Under the pieces are notes generated by a model. That model was not told the DNA's origin and made no database searches. It worked only from the letters and a program-made list of their open reading frames with translations. Shown here in pieces: positions 16,380 to 24,602 of a stretch of DNA of 37,775 nt; the first letter of the stretch is position 1; every line of letters begins with the position of its first letter. The position numbers and the translations under genes are program-made. The stretch is taken from contig CAYMRF010000007.1 of the NCBI GenBank assembly GCA_964392765.1, positions 1 to 37,775 of the forward strand, read 5' to 3'. This stretch comes from BTUB01 sp964392765. Lineage in GTDB: Bacteria; Babelota; Babeliae; Babelales; Vermiphilaceae.

Positions 16380-16461
16380 CGAACCCTTTTCCAAGGCAGT
16401 TTATGGAATATGCCTTTATTTAAAATCTGCTATTCTTTTATTGAAACAGGGCAAAAACCCT

Positions 16462-16489
16462 TTGCTCAAAGCGAAACCCCACCTATGTT
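16462..16489 (+). promoter_or_regulatory. Candidate FkbM promoter
   Basis: TTGCTC at 16462-16467, a 16-bp spacer and TATGTT at 16484-16489, about 40 bp before the ATG. Moderate match. Confidence 0.35.
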
Positions 16490-16529
16490 TACACGCAAAT
16501 GGTACTATTTACAATATAAGATGCATTAA

Positions 16530-17186
16530 ATGGTTATTACGAAGAATATTTTTCCTATCTTAAAGGAATATCTACCGGCAAATTCTATTATAGTAGAAGC
16601 GGGCTCCTTTGATGGCAGAGATACCAAAAAATTAAGCGCTTTACTCCCAAATGCCACCATTCATGCTTTTGAGCCGGTTCCAGAAATTTATGAAAAGCTC
16701 ATCGCAGAAACTGCTTCATTATCCAATGTTCACTGCTATCATGTAGCACTCAGCAATACCACCCAAACCGCTACCTTTTATGTGGCTGAAAATCCTAGAA
16801 AGCCAGGCAAAATATGCCAAGCAGGAACCCTGATGCCCCCTAAGGAACGGCTTTCTAAATCACCCATTATTTATCCCAAAACCATACAAGTTTCCACCCT
16901 ATCGCTGGCCGAGTGGGCCTTTCAAAATAATATCAATAAAGTAGACTTTATGTGGCTTGATTTACAAGGCCATGAGCTAGCAGTACTCAAGGGCTCTGGC
17001 ACGCTCCTAAAGGCCACTACACTTATCTTTCTTGAAGTGAATTTTATTAAAGCGTATGAAGATCAGCCCAGCGCTCAAGAGGTTGATGAATGGCTTAAAA
17101 ACCAGGGGTTTGAACCTGTAGCCCGAGATTTTGAAGACCAAAATCAGTGGTTCTTTGGGGCAATCCTTTACAAACGAATCAATTAA
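16530..17186 (+). CDS. FkbM-family SAM-dependent methyltransferase
   Basis: A 218-residue protein. The FkbM family signature is clear: IIVEAGSFDGRDTKKLSALL (motif I), IHAFEPVPEIYEKL (acidic SAM loop), SNVHCYHVALSN, the STLSLAEWAFQNNINKVDFMWLDLQGHELAVLKG block, and TLIFLEVNF. FkbM enzymes methylate hydroxyls, often on sugars or polyketides. Next to glycosyltransferases and UDP-glucose dehydrogenase, a sugar O-methylation role is reasonable (inference). No signal peptide. No strong Shine-Dalgarno is visible before the ATG. A candidate promoter lies at 16462-16489. Confidence 0.88.
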   Translation: MVITKNIFPILKEYLPANSIIVEAGSFDGRDTKKLSALLPNATIHAFEPVPEIYEKLIAETASLSNVHCYHVALSNTTQTATFYVAENPRKPGKICQAGTLMPPKERLSKSPIIYPKTIQVSTLSLAEWAFQNNINKVDFMWLDLQGHELAVLKGSGTLLKATTLIFLEVNFIKAYEDQPSAQEVDEWLKNQGFEPVARDFEDQNQWFFGAILYKRIN

Positions 17187-17413
17187 TTCAGACTGAATAA
17201 AATCAAAAAAGATATCCGGGATTGCCTAAATGAAAGAAATAGGATAGTATAGGTATAAATAATTAATTTAACTTATCATTTCAATGCAAATCAAATCAAA
17301 CAAAAATTCACAATTATGTATGAAAAATGAGAACTTTGGAGGGATAAGCGAGAATTAAAAAATTTCTGTTGTTTTTTTGTGTACCAATTTCTTTATTATA
17401 AGAGAATTTTATA

Positions 17414-17734
17414 ATGAATCTTTACGTCGGAAGACTCCCACGCACCATCAATGAAACCAAATTAAGAGAACTTTTTGAGCAATACGGTCCTGTGACCTCA
17501 ATCAAATTGATCAAAGATAAGTTCACCGGTGCCCTCAAAGGCTTCGCATTTATCGAAATGCCTGAAAATGACAATGCACAAGAAGCAATTTCTGCTCTCA
17601 ATGGCGCTGAATACGAAGGTCAAAGACTCGTAGTTAGCGAAGCTCGTCCTCGTGAAGAGCGTCCAATGCGCGAAGGCGGCCCATCACGTTTTGGTAGCCA
17701 ACGCCCTCGTTTTGGTGGCAACAACCGCTACTAA
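17414..17734 (+). CDS. RRM-domain RNA-binding protein
   Basis: A 106-residue protein: one RNA recognition motif with RNP2 LYVGRL (residues 3-8) and RNP1 KGFAFIEM (about 42-49), plus a short Arg/Gly-rich tail (REERPMREGGPSRFGSQRPR, then GGNNRY). This matches the small glycine-rich RNA-binding proteins (Rbp type) of cyanobacteria and other bacteria, which bind single-stranded RNA and are often cold-regulated. The 227-bp upstream region is long for this window and may hold regulatory RNA, as in cold-shock genes; no clear structure was found. The start is supported by the family's usual N-terminus; AGAG lies about 10 bp upstream. A strong bidirectional terminator follows. Confidence 0.92.
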   Translation: MNLYVGRLPRTINETKLRELFEQYGPVTSIKLIKDKFTGALKGFAFIEMPENDNAQEAISALNGAEYEGQRLVVSEARPREERPMREGGPSRFGSQRPRFGGNNRY

Positions 17735-17751
17735 TTTGATTTGAATTAGAG

Positions 17752-17782
17752 AAAATGGCGCCCGTAAAAAGGCGCCATTTTT
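17752..17782. terminator. Bidirectional terminator between the RRM gene and ugd
   Basis: Perfect 11-bp stem AAAATGGCGCC / GGCGCCATTTT around an 8-base A-rich loop, with T-runs both ways, between convergent genes. Confidence 0.9.
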
Positions 17783-17787
17783 GCTTT

Positions 17788-19164
17788 CTATGGTCTACCC
17801 ATCATTGAATAGGCAAAGCCGAACTTCTTAAGGTCTTGAGGCTCTAATAAATTACGCGCGTCTACAATAATCTTTTCTTTAACCAATCCAGCCAAAAGCC
17901 CTAAATCGATATATTTAAATTCATCCCATTCCGTTAATATAATAATCGCATCTGCTCCACAAGCAGCCTCATAAATCGATTGAGCATACGTAATAGTCGG
18001 GAATATTCTTTTCATATTATCACTTGCTACCGGATCATACGCCTTTATAATTGCTCCTTCTGCTAAAAGAGCTTCAATCGTAGCAATTGCCGGCGAATAT
18101 CGCACATCATCGGTGTTATTCTTAAAAGCTAGCCCTAAAATAGCGATTGTTTTTTGAAATAAAGAAGCATTTAATAGCTGTTGTAACTTTTCCATCGGCT
18201 TCTTTTTTTGAGTCTCATTTGCCTGTATTGCAGCAGAGACTATGTTAAGGCACACTCCATATTTTTTACCCATATGTACTAATTCATGGCAATCTTTAGG
18301 AAAGCACGATCCACCAAACCCTGGCCCTGGCTTTAAGAAAGCAGGCCCAATTCGCCTATCAAGCCCTATTCCCTTGGCAACGTCAACCACATCGGCGCCC
18401 GTTCTGTCGCATAAATTAGCAATTTCATTAATAAAGCTTACTTTCGTTACTAAGAATGCGTTCGACGCATATTTGATTGTCTCTGAAGAGGCAATGCTCG
18501 TGAAAACACAGGGCACATTTTTTTCTAATAATGGCTCGTAAATTCCTCGCATCCAATCACAAGCAACTTCAGAACATGCTCCAACCACAATGCGATCGGG
18601 ATTCATAAAATCGCTGATAGCATTTCCCTCTCTCAAAAACTCGGGATTAGATACTAAATCGTAATTATCCTCTCTTATACCTTGCTCAACCAATATGGCT
18701 TTCAAACGCGCACCGGTTCCGGTTGGCACCGTACTTTTCACACAGATTATTTTATGCTTATGCAAGTGAGGAATAATCATAGCAAAAGCACTTTCAAGAG
18801 CAGTTAAATCCGCTTGACCATCGGGACCCATTGGAGTCCCCACCGCAATGAAAACGCCTTCACTATCTTCAATTGCTTGATGAATGTCATGAGTAAAATG
18901 CAACAGGCCTCGCTCAACATTTCTAGAAACCAATTCTTTAAGTCCTGGCTCATAGATTGGCATAACATTATTTTGCAACATCTGAATTTTAGCGCTATCA
19001 GTATCAGCGCATATTACAGAATGGCCAAACTCAGCAAAACATGCCCCGGTGATGAGGCCCACGTATCCAGTACCTAAAATAGCTATACGTTGTGAACAAA
19101 TACTCGTCAACGAACTCAATAAAAAAATTACCATCAAAAATAAATTAGTTTTTTTGAACTTCAT
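17788..19164 (-). CDS. ugd: UDP-glucose 6-dehydrogenase with N-terminal signal peptide
   Basis: A 458-residue protein. It oxidises UDP-glucose to UDP-glucuronate with two NAD+. All family marks are present: NAD motif GTGYVG at 31-36, GTPMGPDG (110-116), CVKSTVPTGTG, NPEFLREG, catalytic Cys287 in GFGGSCFPKD, and the C-terminal LGLAFKNNTDDVRYSPA. What is odd is residues 1-24: Lys-rich start, hydrophobic core (NLFLMVIFLLSSL) and SICS before the QRIAILG where the enzyme normally begins. There is no Met at the usual start, and AGGGGG lies about 5 bp before the ATG at 19164, so the leader is translated. Whether it is cleaved and the enzyme exported is inference, but a periplasmic NAD/UDP-glucose enzyme would be unusual. 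Codon use looks native. Confidence 0.93.
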   Translation of the reverse strand: MKFKKTNLFLMVIFLLSSLTSICSQRIAILGTGYVGLITGACFAEFGHSVICADTDSAKIQMLQNNVMPIYEPGLKELVSRNVERGLLHFTHDIHQAIEDSEGVFIAVGTPMGPDGQADLTALESAFAMIIPHLHKHKIICVKSTVPTGTGARLKAILVEQGIREDNYDLVSNPEFLREGNAISDFMNPDRIVVGACSEVACDWMRGIYEPLLEKNVPCVFTSIASSETIKYASNAFLVTKVSFINEIANLCDRTGADVVDVAKGIGLDRRIGPAFLKPGPGFGGSCFPKDCHELVHMGKKYGVCLNIVSAAIQANETQKKKPMEKLQQLLNASLFQKTIAILGLAFKNNTDDVRYSPAIATIEALLAEGAIIKAYDPVASDNMKRIFPTITYAQSIYEAACGADAIIILTEWDEFKYIDLGLLAGLVKEKIIVDARNLLEPQDLKKFGFAYSMMGRP

Positions 19165-19354
19165 ATACGCCCCCTATAAACTTCTCCCTTATGATACGCT
19201 AATCAAAAGCAATAATTAAATAATTTAGCTAAAAAATATAATTTCAGATTGGATTATAGGGCACAAATAAGCTCTTGTGATTTTTTTAATCTATTGCGAA
19301 CACAAACGTTTTTTTGATACTACAGAGATTAGGGATTAAATTTACGGGGGATAT

Positions 19355-20173
19355 ATGTATTTGATGAAGATGCTGCGCTTTTTAGCAGCTATAGTTCTAT
19401 TTTTTTCTGTTAATTCAATTTTTTCAGTAGATAAGCAACTCGTGCTCATAACCGCATCTTATAATAATGAAATGTGGATACCGCGCTATTTTGGTTCTTT
19501 GATGAGCCAGACCTATACTAACTGGCATCTTATATATATTGATGATTTTTCTGATGATAACACGCTAGCCAACATTCAAAAGCTCGTTAATGAATACAAT
19601 CTCCAAGATAAAGTTACCATCATTCACAATAATGAGCGACATGGACATCTTTATAATCAATATCACGCAATTCATAATCTTGATTCTCGTAAAATTGTGG
19701 TTATCTTCGATGGTGATGACTGGTGGTATGATACCGATGCACTTGCCACTATTAATGATGTCTATCAAGATGAGAATGTATGGATTACGTATGGCCAATT
19801 TTGGTACTGGAAGAAGAATAAAAAAGGATTTTGCCGAGAAGTTCCTTCTGACATCATTCAGAAAAATGGAGTTCGAGACATTAGCTGGCGCACTTCTCAC
19901 GCACGGACTTATTATGCAGGGCTATTTCAAAAAATACGTTTAGAAGATTTGCTGTATAATGGAGAATTTTTCCCAAAATGTGCTGACGTAGTAACGATGT
20001 TCCCTATGATCGAAATGGCAGGCACCCATTCTAAGTTTATTTCTAAGATTCTTTATATGTACAATGATGATAATCCAATTTCGTTTCATTTTGATCCAAG
20101 CCAACAACGTAAATTAGAAGAACATATTCGAGCGATGCCTCGTTATCAGCCATTAAAGGAAAAGGTATGGTAA
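19355..20173 (+). CDS. Family 2 glycosyltransferase with signal peptide
   Basis: A 272-residue protein. Signal peptide at 1-24 (hydrophobic core FLAAIVLFFSVN, then SIFS). It is followed by a GT-A/GT2 domain: QLVLITASYNNEMWIPRYFG, the WHLIYIDDFSDDNT nucleotide-sugar loop, and the metal-binding DGDDWW (119-124). C-terminal features include AGTHSKFISKILYMYNDDNP. GT2 enzymes use nucleotide sugars and are normally cytosolic or membrane-bound with the active site inside, so a Sec leader is unusual. GGGGG precedes the ATG by 4 bp. Its stop overlaps the start of the next gene (7 bp), so they are translationally coupled. Confidence 0.88.
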   Translation: MYLMKMLRFLAAIVLFFSVNSIFSVDKQLVLITASYNNEMWIPRYFGSLMSQTYTNWHLIYIDDFSDDNTLANIQKLVNEYNLQDKVTIIHNNERHGHLYNQYHAIHNLDSRKIVVIFDGDDWWYDTDALATINDVYQDENVWITYGQFWYWKKNKKGFCREVPSDIIQKNGVRDISWRTSHARTYYAGLFQKIRLEDLLYNGEFFPKCADVVTMFPMIEMAGTHSKFISKILYMYNDDNPISFHFDPSQQRKLEEHIRAMPRYQPLKEKVW

Positions 20174-21660
20174 AGAATATACTTGCGTTATTATTACTCA
20201 GCACAGTCTCCCTTTATGCAACGCTTCAAGAAAAAAAGCTGGTAATTATTATTACCTCTTATAACAACGCAGATTGGTATGATAAAAACGTGGGTATGAT
20301 GTTTTGCCAAAAGCATTATGATGGCACCCCTTATGAAAACTATCGTATAATCTATGTAGATGATTGTTCACTAGATGCAACCGCAGAATTAGTTGAATGC
20401 TATGTTCATAATGCAGGCCAAAGTCATAGATGCACGCTTATTAAAAATAAAGATCGTAAACGCGCACTTGCTAATCTGTATTATGCTATACAACTGTGCG
20501 AACCAGATGAAATTGTATTTAATTGGGATGGTGATGATTGGGCAGCTGATGAATTTGTATTTGCTAAAATTAATGAAATCTATCAAGATCCCAATGTATG
20601 GATCACCTATGGCTCTTATATCAATTGGCCAACCAATGAAGTGGGCTACTGCAAACCATTTCCCAACGAGTATGTGGAAAAACAGATGTTCCGCAAAAAA
20701 TGGTGGAAGCCAGGCCAGTTGCGCACCTTTTATGGGTGGCTCGCCCATCAAGTGCAGCTTAAAGATCTTCTTTTTGAAGGTCCCTACTTTCAAGGCGAAT
20801 TCTTTCCCGCAAACTCAGATCTTGCCTACTATTATCCTATGATGGAGATGGCAGGATACCACTATAAATTTATTCCTGAACTTATTTATATTCGCAATGT
20901 GGCAACCCCACTAAATGATTTTAAGGCCAATAAAGAAGTACAAATTTTGGGAAGTAAGTTACTGAGAGAAAAACCGGTCTATAAACATCTTGCTGCGCCA
21001 ATGGTTGATCACTTTAAACAATTTGAAAATCAAAAAGCAGACCTCTTTCTTTTTTCAGAAAACTCTTCATTAGCACAAAAAATGATTAATTCATGCGAAA
21101 AATTGGTGCGCAATCTCCGCAAAGTTTATATTTTACATAATAGCCCTGAAGAGCAATTTCAACAGATCAAATCATCAATCTATGAAATAAAACCTATCAC
21201 CACCAATGCTCAAAACTTTAAAGATCTATTGCTACAAACTGTCGACCATAATAATTACTGCATTTTTGCGCATGATAGTATGCTCTTCACTCATTATGTT
21301 GATTGCTCTCAAGCAATATTTGAACTTGAGAAAAAATTTGCTTACGGATTCTACATGGGATTAGGAAATAATTGCGCCATCTCTCATGCCACCGGCATCA
21401 CACAACCTATGCCTGCACTTAATAAAGTTGCTTCTACAATTTTTGCGTGGGCATTCCATTATGCTGATTCAGGAGATTGGCGAAATTATAATAACTTGAG
21501 AGGCACCTTATATCGCGCTCAAACATTTATTGAGCAAATTAAAGATTTTGCATTTACGAATTACCATGAATTAGCTGAGCAATGGAGCAAAACCTCTATC
21601 AATCTTGAGCAGATCGGCTTATGCTATGAAACATCACGAATCGGTTATATACATTGGTAA
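20167..21660 (+). CDS. Two-domain glycosyltransferase with signal peptide
   Basis: A 497-residue protein. Residues 1-18 form a signal peptide (MVKNILALLLLSTVSLYA). Residues ~24-250 are a GT2 domain close to the gene upstream: VIIITSYNNADWYDKN, IIYVDDCSLDAT, DGDDWAAD (121-128), and PMMEMAGYHYKFIPELIYI. Residues ~290-480 are a second region whose outline resembles another GT-A-like domain: FLFSENSSLAQKMINSCEKL, VYILHNSPE, and NNYCIFAHDSMLF (362-374). There an acidic D-D pair expected at the metal site appears as H-D-S, so this half may be inactive. The start is supported by AAAGGAAAAGGT just upstream and by overlap with the preceding gene. The second-domain reading is inferred from pattern only. 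Confidence 0.87.
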   Translation: MVKNILALLLLSTVSLYATLQEKKLVIIITSYNNADWYDKNVGMMFCQKHYDGTPYENYRIIYVDDCSLDATAELVECYVHNAGQSHRCTLIKNKDRKRALANLYYAIQLCEPDEIVFNWDGDDWAADEFVFAKINEIYQDPNVWITYGSYINWPTNEVGYCKPFPNEYVEKQMFRKKWWKPGQLRTFYGWLAHQVQLKDLLFEGPYFQGEFFPANSDLAYYYPMMEMAGYHYKFIPELIYIRNVATPLNDFKANKEVQILGSKLLREKPVYKHLAAPMVDHFKQFENQKADLFLFSENSSLAQKMINSCEKLVRNLRKVYILHNSPEEQFQQIKSSIYEIKPITTNAQNFKDLLLQTVDHNNYCIFAHDSMLFTHYVDCSQAIFELEKKFAYGFYMGLGNNCAISHATGITQPMPALNKVASTIFAWAFHYADSGDWRNYNNLRGTLYRAQTFIEQIKDFAFTNYHELAEQWSKTSINLEQIGLCYETSRIGYIHW

Positions 21661-21674
21661 TTAGGACTCACTAC

Positions 21675-22172
21675 ATGAAAGATCTTTACGCTCCTTGGAG
21701 AAGCCCATACTCGTCTTCTATAGATGAAGCAAAACAAGAAAAAGGCACCCGCGATGAGTGCCCATTTTGCACGCATTCAAATGCAAAAACAGATGATGAG
21801 CATTTTATTTTAAAGCGATTTAAGTATTGCTACGCGGTTCTTAATAAATACCCCTATAATGCCGGACATTTAATGGTGATACCATTTGCTCATGTGAAGA
21901 ATTTAAATGATCTAGAACCTGCTGCGCGGCATGAAATTATTGATGCCACGAATGAATGTATTCAAATTGTGCAAAAAGAGCTTAAATGTCATGGAATAAA
22001 TGTTGGGTTAAATCTAGGAAAAGCTTCCGGAGCGGGAATCCCGAGCCATATCCATATGCATGTTTTGCCGCGATGGGAAGGAGATACCAATTTCTTGCCA
22101 ACTTTAGCGCATACGAAAGTGATTTCTTTTGATTTACAAGAGATTTATGACAGACTTAAAAAAGCATTCTAG
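21675..22172 (+). CDS. HIT-family nucleotide hydrolase/phosphorylase
   Basis: A 165-residue protein with the histidine triad HIHMHV near residue 127 and a Cys pair CPFC near 29-32. This resembles the HIT branch that includes AP4A phosphorylase and GalT-like proteins (PWRSPY near the N-terminus, NKYPYNAGHLMVIPFAHV, LNLGKASGAGIPSHIHMHVLPRW). These enzymes cleave nucleoside phosphate bonds in dinucleoside polyphosphates or nucleotidyl conjugates. The ATG at 21675 is chosen because AGGA lies 8 bp upstream; a TTG further up would be in frame but overlaps the previous gene. It is the third gene of the glycosyltransferase operon and lacks a signal peptide. Substrate unknown. Confidence 0.92.
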   Translation: MKDLYAPWRSPYSSSIDEAKQEKGTRDECPFCTHSNAKTDDEHFILKRFKYCYAVLNKYPYNAGHLMVIPFAHVKNLNDLEPAARHEIIDATNECIQIVQKELKCHGINVGLNLGKASGAGIPSHIHMHVLPRWEGDTNFLPTLAHTKVISFDLQEIYDRLKKAF

Positions 22173-22210
22173 TAGTTATTTGTTCAAATTAGATTTGATC
22201 TAAATAACTA
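22173..22210. terminator. AT-rich symmetrical hairpin between HIT gene and small exported gene
   Basis: Outer arms TAGTTATTT / AAATAACTA and inner arms TCAAAT / ATTTGA around TAG. It overlaps the stop region of the minus-strand gene. It lacks a GC-rich core, so terminator strength is uncertain. Confidence 0.4.
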
Positions 22211-22490
22211 ACTTAACCAGTGCTTGATAGAGTGGCGAGCTTGCACGGTTAGGATTCACTAACTGCGCTTTAATTTGGGGCGTAGCTAAAAAAATAATAA
22301 GCTTACGATGCTCCTCAGGGAAACGAGCCTTAACATCTTCGTTTCGCATTAAAGCGAGAATTTCTTGCGGAGTAATCTCTGCTTGGGCCACATTTTCTAC
22401 TACAAACGGAACTGGCGCCTCTGCTGCAGACATTCTACCGGCACAAAAGCTAGCAATCATAATTAAAAGCATCATAATAAAACGAAACAT
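22200..22490 (-). CDS. Small exported protein of unknown function
   Basis: A 96-residue protein, not recognised. Signal peptide MFRFIMMLLIMIASFCAGRMSAA, then a short helical body (EITPQEILALMRNEDVKARF, LIIFLATPQIKAQLVNPN). The ATG at 22490 is preferred because GGGAG sits 6 bp upstream; GTG and ATG codons at 22505-22500 would overlap the preceding stop. It follows the exported ankyrin gene by 11 bp and is surely in the same operon. The 3' end meets the HIT gene in a convergent arrangement with an AT-rich symmetrical hairpin. Confidence 0.68.
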   Translation of the reverse strand: MFRFIMMLLIMIASFCAGRMSAAEAPVPFVVENVAQAEITPQEILALMRNEDVKARFPEEHRKLIIFLATPQIKAQLVNPNRASSPLYQALVKLVI

Positions 22491-22501
22491 AGTTTCTCCC
22501 A

Positions 22502-23302
22502 TCACATTATCGAACTACGCACAGCTCTCATGATATTGCGCGTCTTTGGATCATTTTTTAATAACTCTTTCATTTCCTCAGTTTTTGCAAAACTCGAAGC
22601 AACATTCCCCAAATGATCGGGAATTGTTTTGTCGGCCCCGAGCTCTAGTAATAATTTTACCATATCTTCATCATTAACAGAAATAGCAAGCACTAAGGGC
22701 GTCCAGCCATACATAGGATCTTTTGCATTTATATCAGCCCCAGCCCTTACCAGCATTTCTACAATCCTCCTTGCACCCTGCTTTCTCACTAATTGCACCA
22801 TTTCCTCTGAACCTTCATGCGATACATTCAATAGTCTAGTTAGTTTGGCAAGAATTGGCTTTGCCTTATTTCGCTGTGCTTCAGCCGCATGTCTTGCCGC
22901 TATCGCAATAAATAATGGGGGTACGCCCTCATTACTATCAGGCTTATTAGGATCTGCTCCTGCCTTAAGAAGAGCTCCAACACCTTCAAAATTACCCCTT
23001 TCAAGTTGATTCAATAAAACAGTACGCCCTTCGTTATCATATGCGTTGATATCCACGCCCAATTCAACCAGTGCAAGCATGAGTGATAAATTATTATGCG
23101 CCTCTGCATCAAACAAGGCTTGTCTTCCACGCTCTTGAATATCAGGTGAAACAACAGATCGACCAGCGATAGCGTTAGTAAAAGCTTCTATTAGCTCAGG
23201 ATCAACATGAGCAAAATCCTTTTCGATAGCTTCTTCCACACCAAGCATCGAAGAATTGATAAGAACTAGCAGCAGAATTAGTAAATTTCTAAAAATTTTC
23301 AT
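22502..23302 (-). CDS. Exported ankyrin-repeat protein
   Basis: A 266-residue protein. Signal peptide MKIFRNLLILLLVLINSSML. Ankyrin repeats run from ~65 to ~245: MLALVELGVDINAYDNEGRT, VGALLKAGADPNKPDSNEGV, VEMLVRAGADINAKDPMYGW, and VKLLLELGADKTIPDHLGN. Between the second and third there is an insert of about 45 residues that is Lys/Arg-rich (EAQRNKAKPILAKLTRLLN). Ankyrin proteins bind partner proteins; export makes a periplasmic or host target possible. The promoter is TTGCAT/TAGCCT at 23332-23361. Cotranscribed with the small exported gene at 22200-22490. Confidence 0.88.
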   Translation of the reverse strand: MKIFRNLLILLLVLINSSMLGVEEAIEKDFAHVDPELIEAFTNAIAGRSVVSPDIQERGRQALFDAEAHNNLSLMLALVELGVDINAYDNEGRTVLLNQLERGNFEGVGALLKAGADPNKPDSNEGVPPLFIAIAARHAAEAQRNKAKPILAKLTRLLNVSHEGSEEMVQLVRKQGARRIVEMLVRAGADINAKDPMYGWTPLVLAISVNDEDMVKLLLELGADKTIPDHLGNVASSFAKTEEMKELLKNDPKTRNIMRAVRSSIM

Positions 23303-23331
23303 AGTTTTCCCTTGTTTTATAGCTTATTTAT

Positions 23332-23361
23332 AGGCTAACAAAAAGATTGATTTCGATGCAA
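23332..23361 (-). promoter_or_regulatory. Promoter of exported ankyrin gene (TTGCAT - 18 - TAGCCT)
   Basis: Minus strand: TTGCAT at 23356-23361 and TAGCCT at 23332-23337. Predicted leader of about 25 bases. Same -10 class as the OMP array. Confidence 0.5.
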
Positions 23362-23437
23362 TAAAATTGTTTCAGATAGAAATAATTTATCGCTTTATGG
23401 CTTATTTGTAGATACTTTTCATAATATCTTTCAATTA

Positions 23438-23478
23438 CCATTAAATTAATGGCATAATAATAACAGACTTTAATGGCA
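23438..23478 (+). promoter_or_regulatory. Palindrome and direct repeat upstream of fic (possible operator)
   Basis: Perfect 15-base palindrome CCATTAAATTAATGG (23438-23452) next to a CATAAT box (23453-23458). The half-site TTAATGGCA occurs twice, at 23446-23454 and 23470-23478. The position, 20-60 bp before the GTG start, fits an operator; binding by the Fic winged helix is inference. Confidence 0.4.
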
Positions 23479-23496
23479 CAACAATGAGGAAAGTGT

Positions 23497-24582
23497 GTGT
23501 TTAAGCCCAATTTTAAGATATCAGAAAAGTTATTACTGATTATTGCAAAGCTCGAGCGTTTAAATGAGCAAATTTCTAATTTGCCCATTACTCCCAAAGT
23601 ATTAAGTGGCCTCCGCGAAAGCGCGCGCCTAGAATCAACCCGTTATTCCACCTATATCGAAGGCAACCGATTAACCGAAGAGCAAATTGAGCAGGCTATT
23701 CACCAGCATATCCGCATTCCTAATAGATCGCGGGAAGAAAAAGAGGTTTTGGGTTATTATGCGGCTCTGGAAGAAGTTGAACAATTTGCGCTTGCAGGCA
23801 AACCGGTTAGCCAGACAACCATTCAACTTATTCACGCACTCGTTATGGGAGGCGGCAAAAAAAAGGTTAAGCCCAGCCCTTATAGAACTATTCAAAATGT
23901 AATCAGAGATGCAGGGTCGCGCAGAATTGTCTATTTGCCCCCGGAAGCAATTGATGTGCCGCAGTTTATGGCAGATCTTGTAGAATGGCTTCTTGCAACC
24001 AAAGATACATTGCCGCATCCAATTCGTGCCGCAATTGCTCATTACCAGTTTGCCACCATACATCCGTATATTGATGGCAATGGCAGAACGGCACGTTTAC
24101 TTGCGACCTTAGTTCTTCATAAAAATGGCTATGGCTTAAAGGGCATTTATTCCCTGGAAGAATATTACGCCAAAGATTTATCATCTTATTATCAGGCGCT
24201 CGATATTAGTCCATCTCATAATTATTATCAAGGACGCGAGGAAGCAGATATTTCTGGATGGATTGAATATTTTTGCGAAGGGATGCTTAAAAGCTTCCAG
24301 AAAATACAGGCGCAAGCAAAACGCGCTCAATCCAGAGGATCATCAGATGTATCGAGCGAACTTAAAAAACTTACTCCGCGCCAACGCAAAGTGCTCACTT
24401 TATTTGAGAAACAGGACGAAATTACCAGCCAAGAGATTGCCGATCTTTTAAAAATAGAGCCACGCACTGCCCGCCAGTTGTGCCAGCAGTGGGCGCACGA
24501 AGGATTTTTAGAAATTTTGAATGCTTCAAAAAAAGCTCGCACCTATGGGCTTAATCCTGCTTTGGCTTCCTCTTTAAAGTAG
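23497..24582 (+). CDS. Class II Fic-domain protein with C-terminal winged helix
   Basis: A 361-residue protein. The Fic motif HPYIDGNGRTAR lies at 189-200 with the catalytic His189. Fic enzymes usually transfer AMP from ATP to a hydroxyl of a target protein. The autoinhibitory motif S-x-x-x-E-G is at 51-56 (STYIEG), placing it in class II, where Glu55 blocks ATP binding until relieved. Residues ~290-355 are a winged-helix-type DNA-binding region (LTPRQRKVLTLFEKQDEITS, EIADLLKIEPRTARQL), common in this Fic subfamily. The GTG start has AGGA 6 bp upstream; no signal peptide. The upstream palindrome 23438-23452 could be its own operator (inference). Target unknown. Confidence 0.92.
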   Translation: MFKPNFKISEKLLLIIAKLERLNEQISNLPITPKVLSGLRESARLESTRYSTYIEGNRLTEEQIEQAIHQHIRIPNRSREEKEVLGYYAALEEVEQFALAGKPVSQTTIQLIHALVMGGGKKKVKPSPYRTIQNVIRDAGSRRIVYLPPEAIDVPQFMADLVEWLLATKDTLPHPIRAAIAHYQFATIHPYIDGNGRTARLLATLVLHKNGYGLKGIYSLEEYYAKDLSSYYQALDISPSHNYYQGREEADISGWIEYFCEGMLKSFQKIQAQAKRAQSRGSSDVSSELKKLTPRQRKVLTLFEKQDEITSQEIADLLKIEPRTARQLCQQWAHEGFLEILNASKKARTYGLNPALASSLK

Positions 24583-24602
24583 TACAATCCCATTTCCCCT
24601 CT

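Noticed and set aside
19314..19342. TTGATA-17-TAAATT promoter before the first exported glycosyltransferase
   Set aside because: The predicted transcript start (about 19349) would fall within the RBS, leaving no usable leader; the real promoter is probably further upstream.
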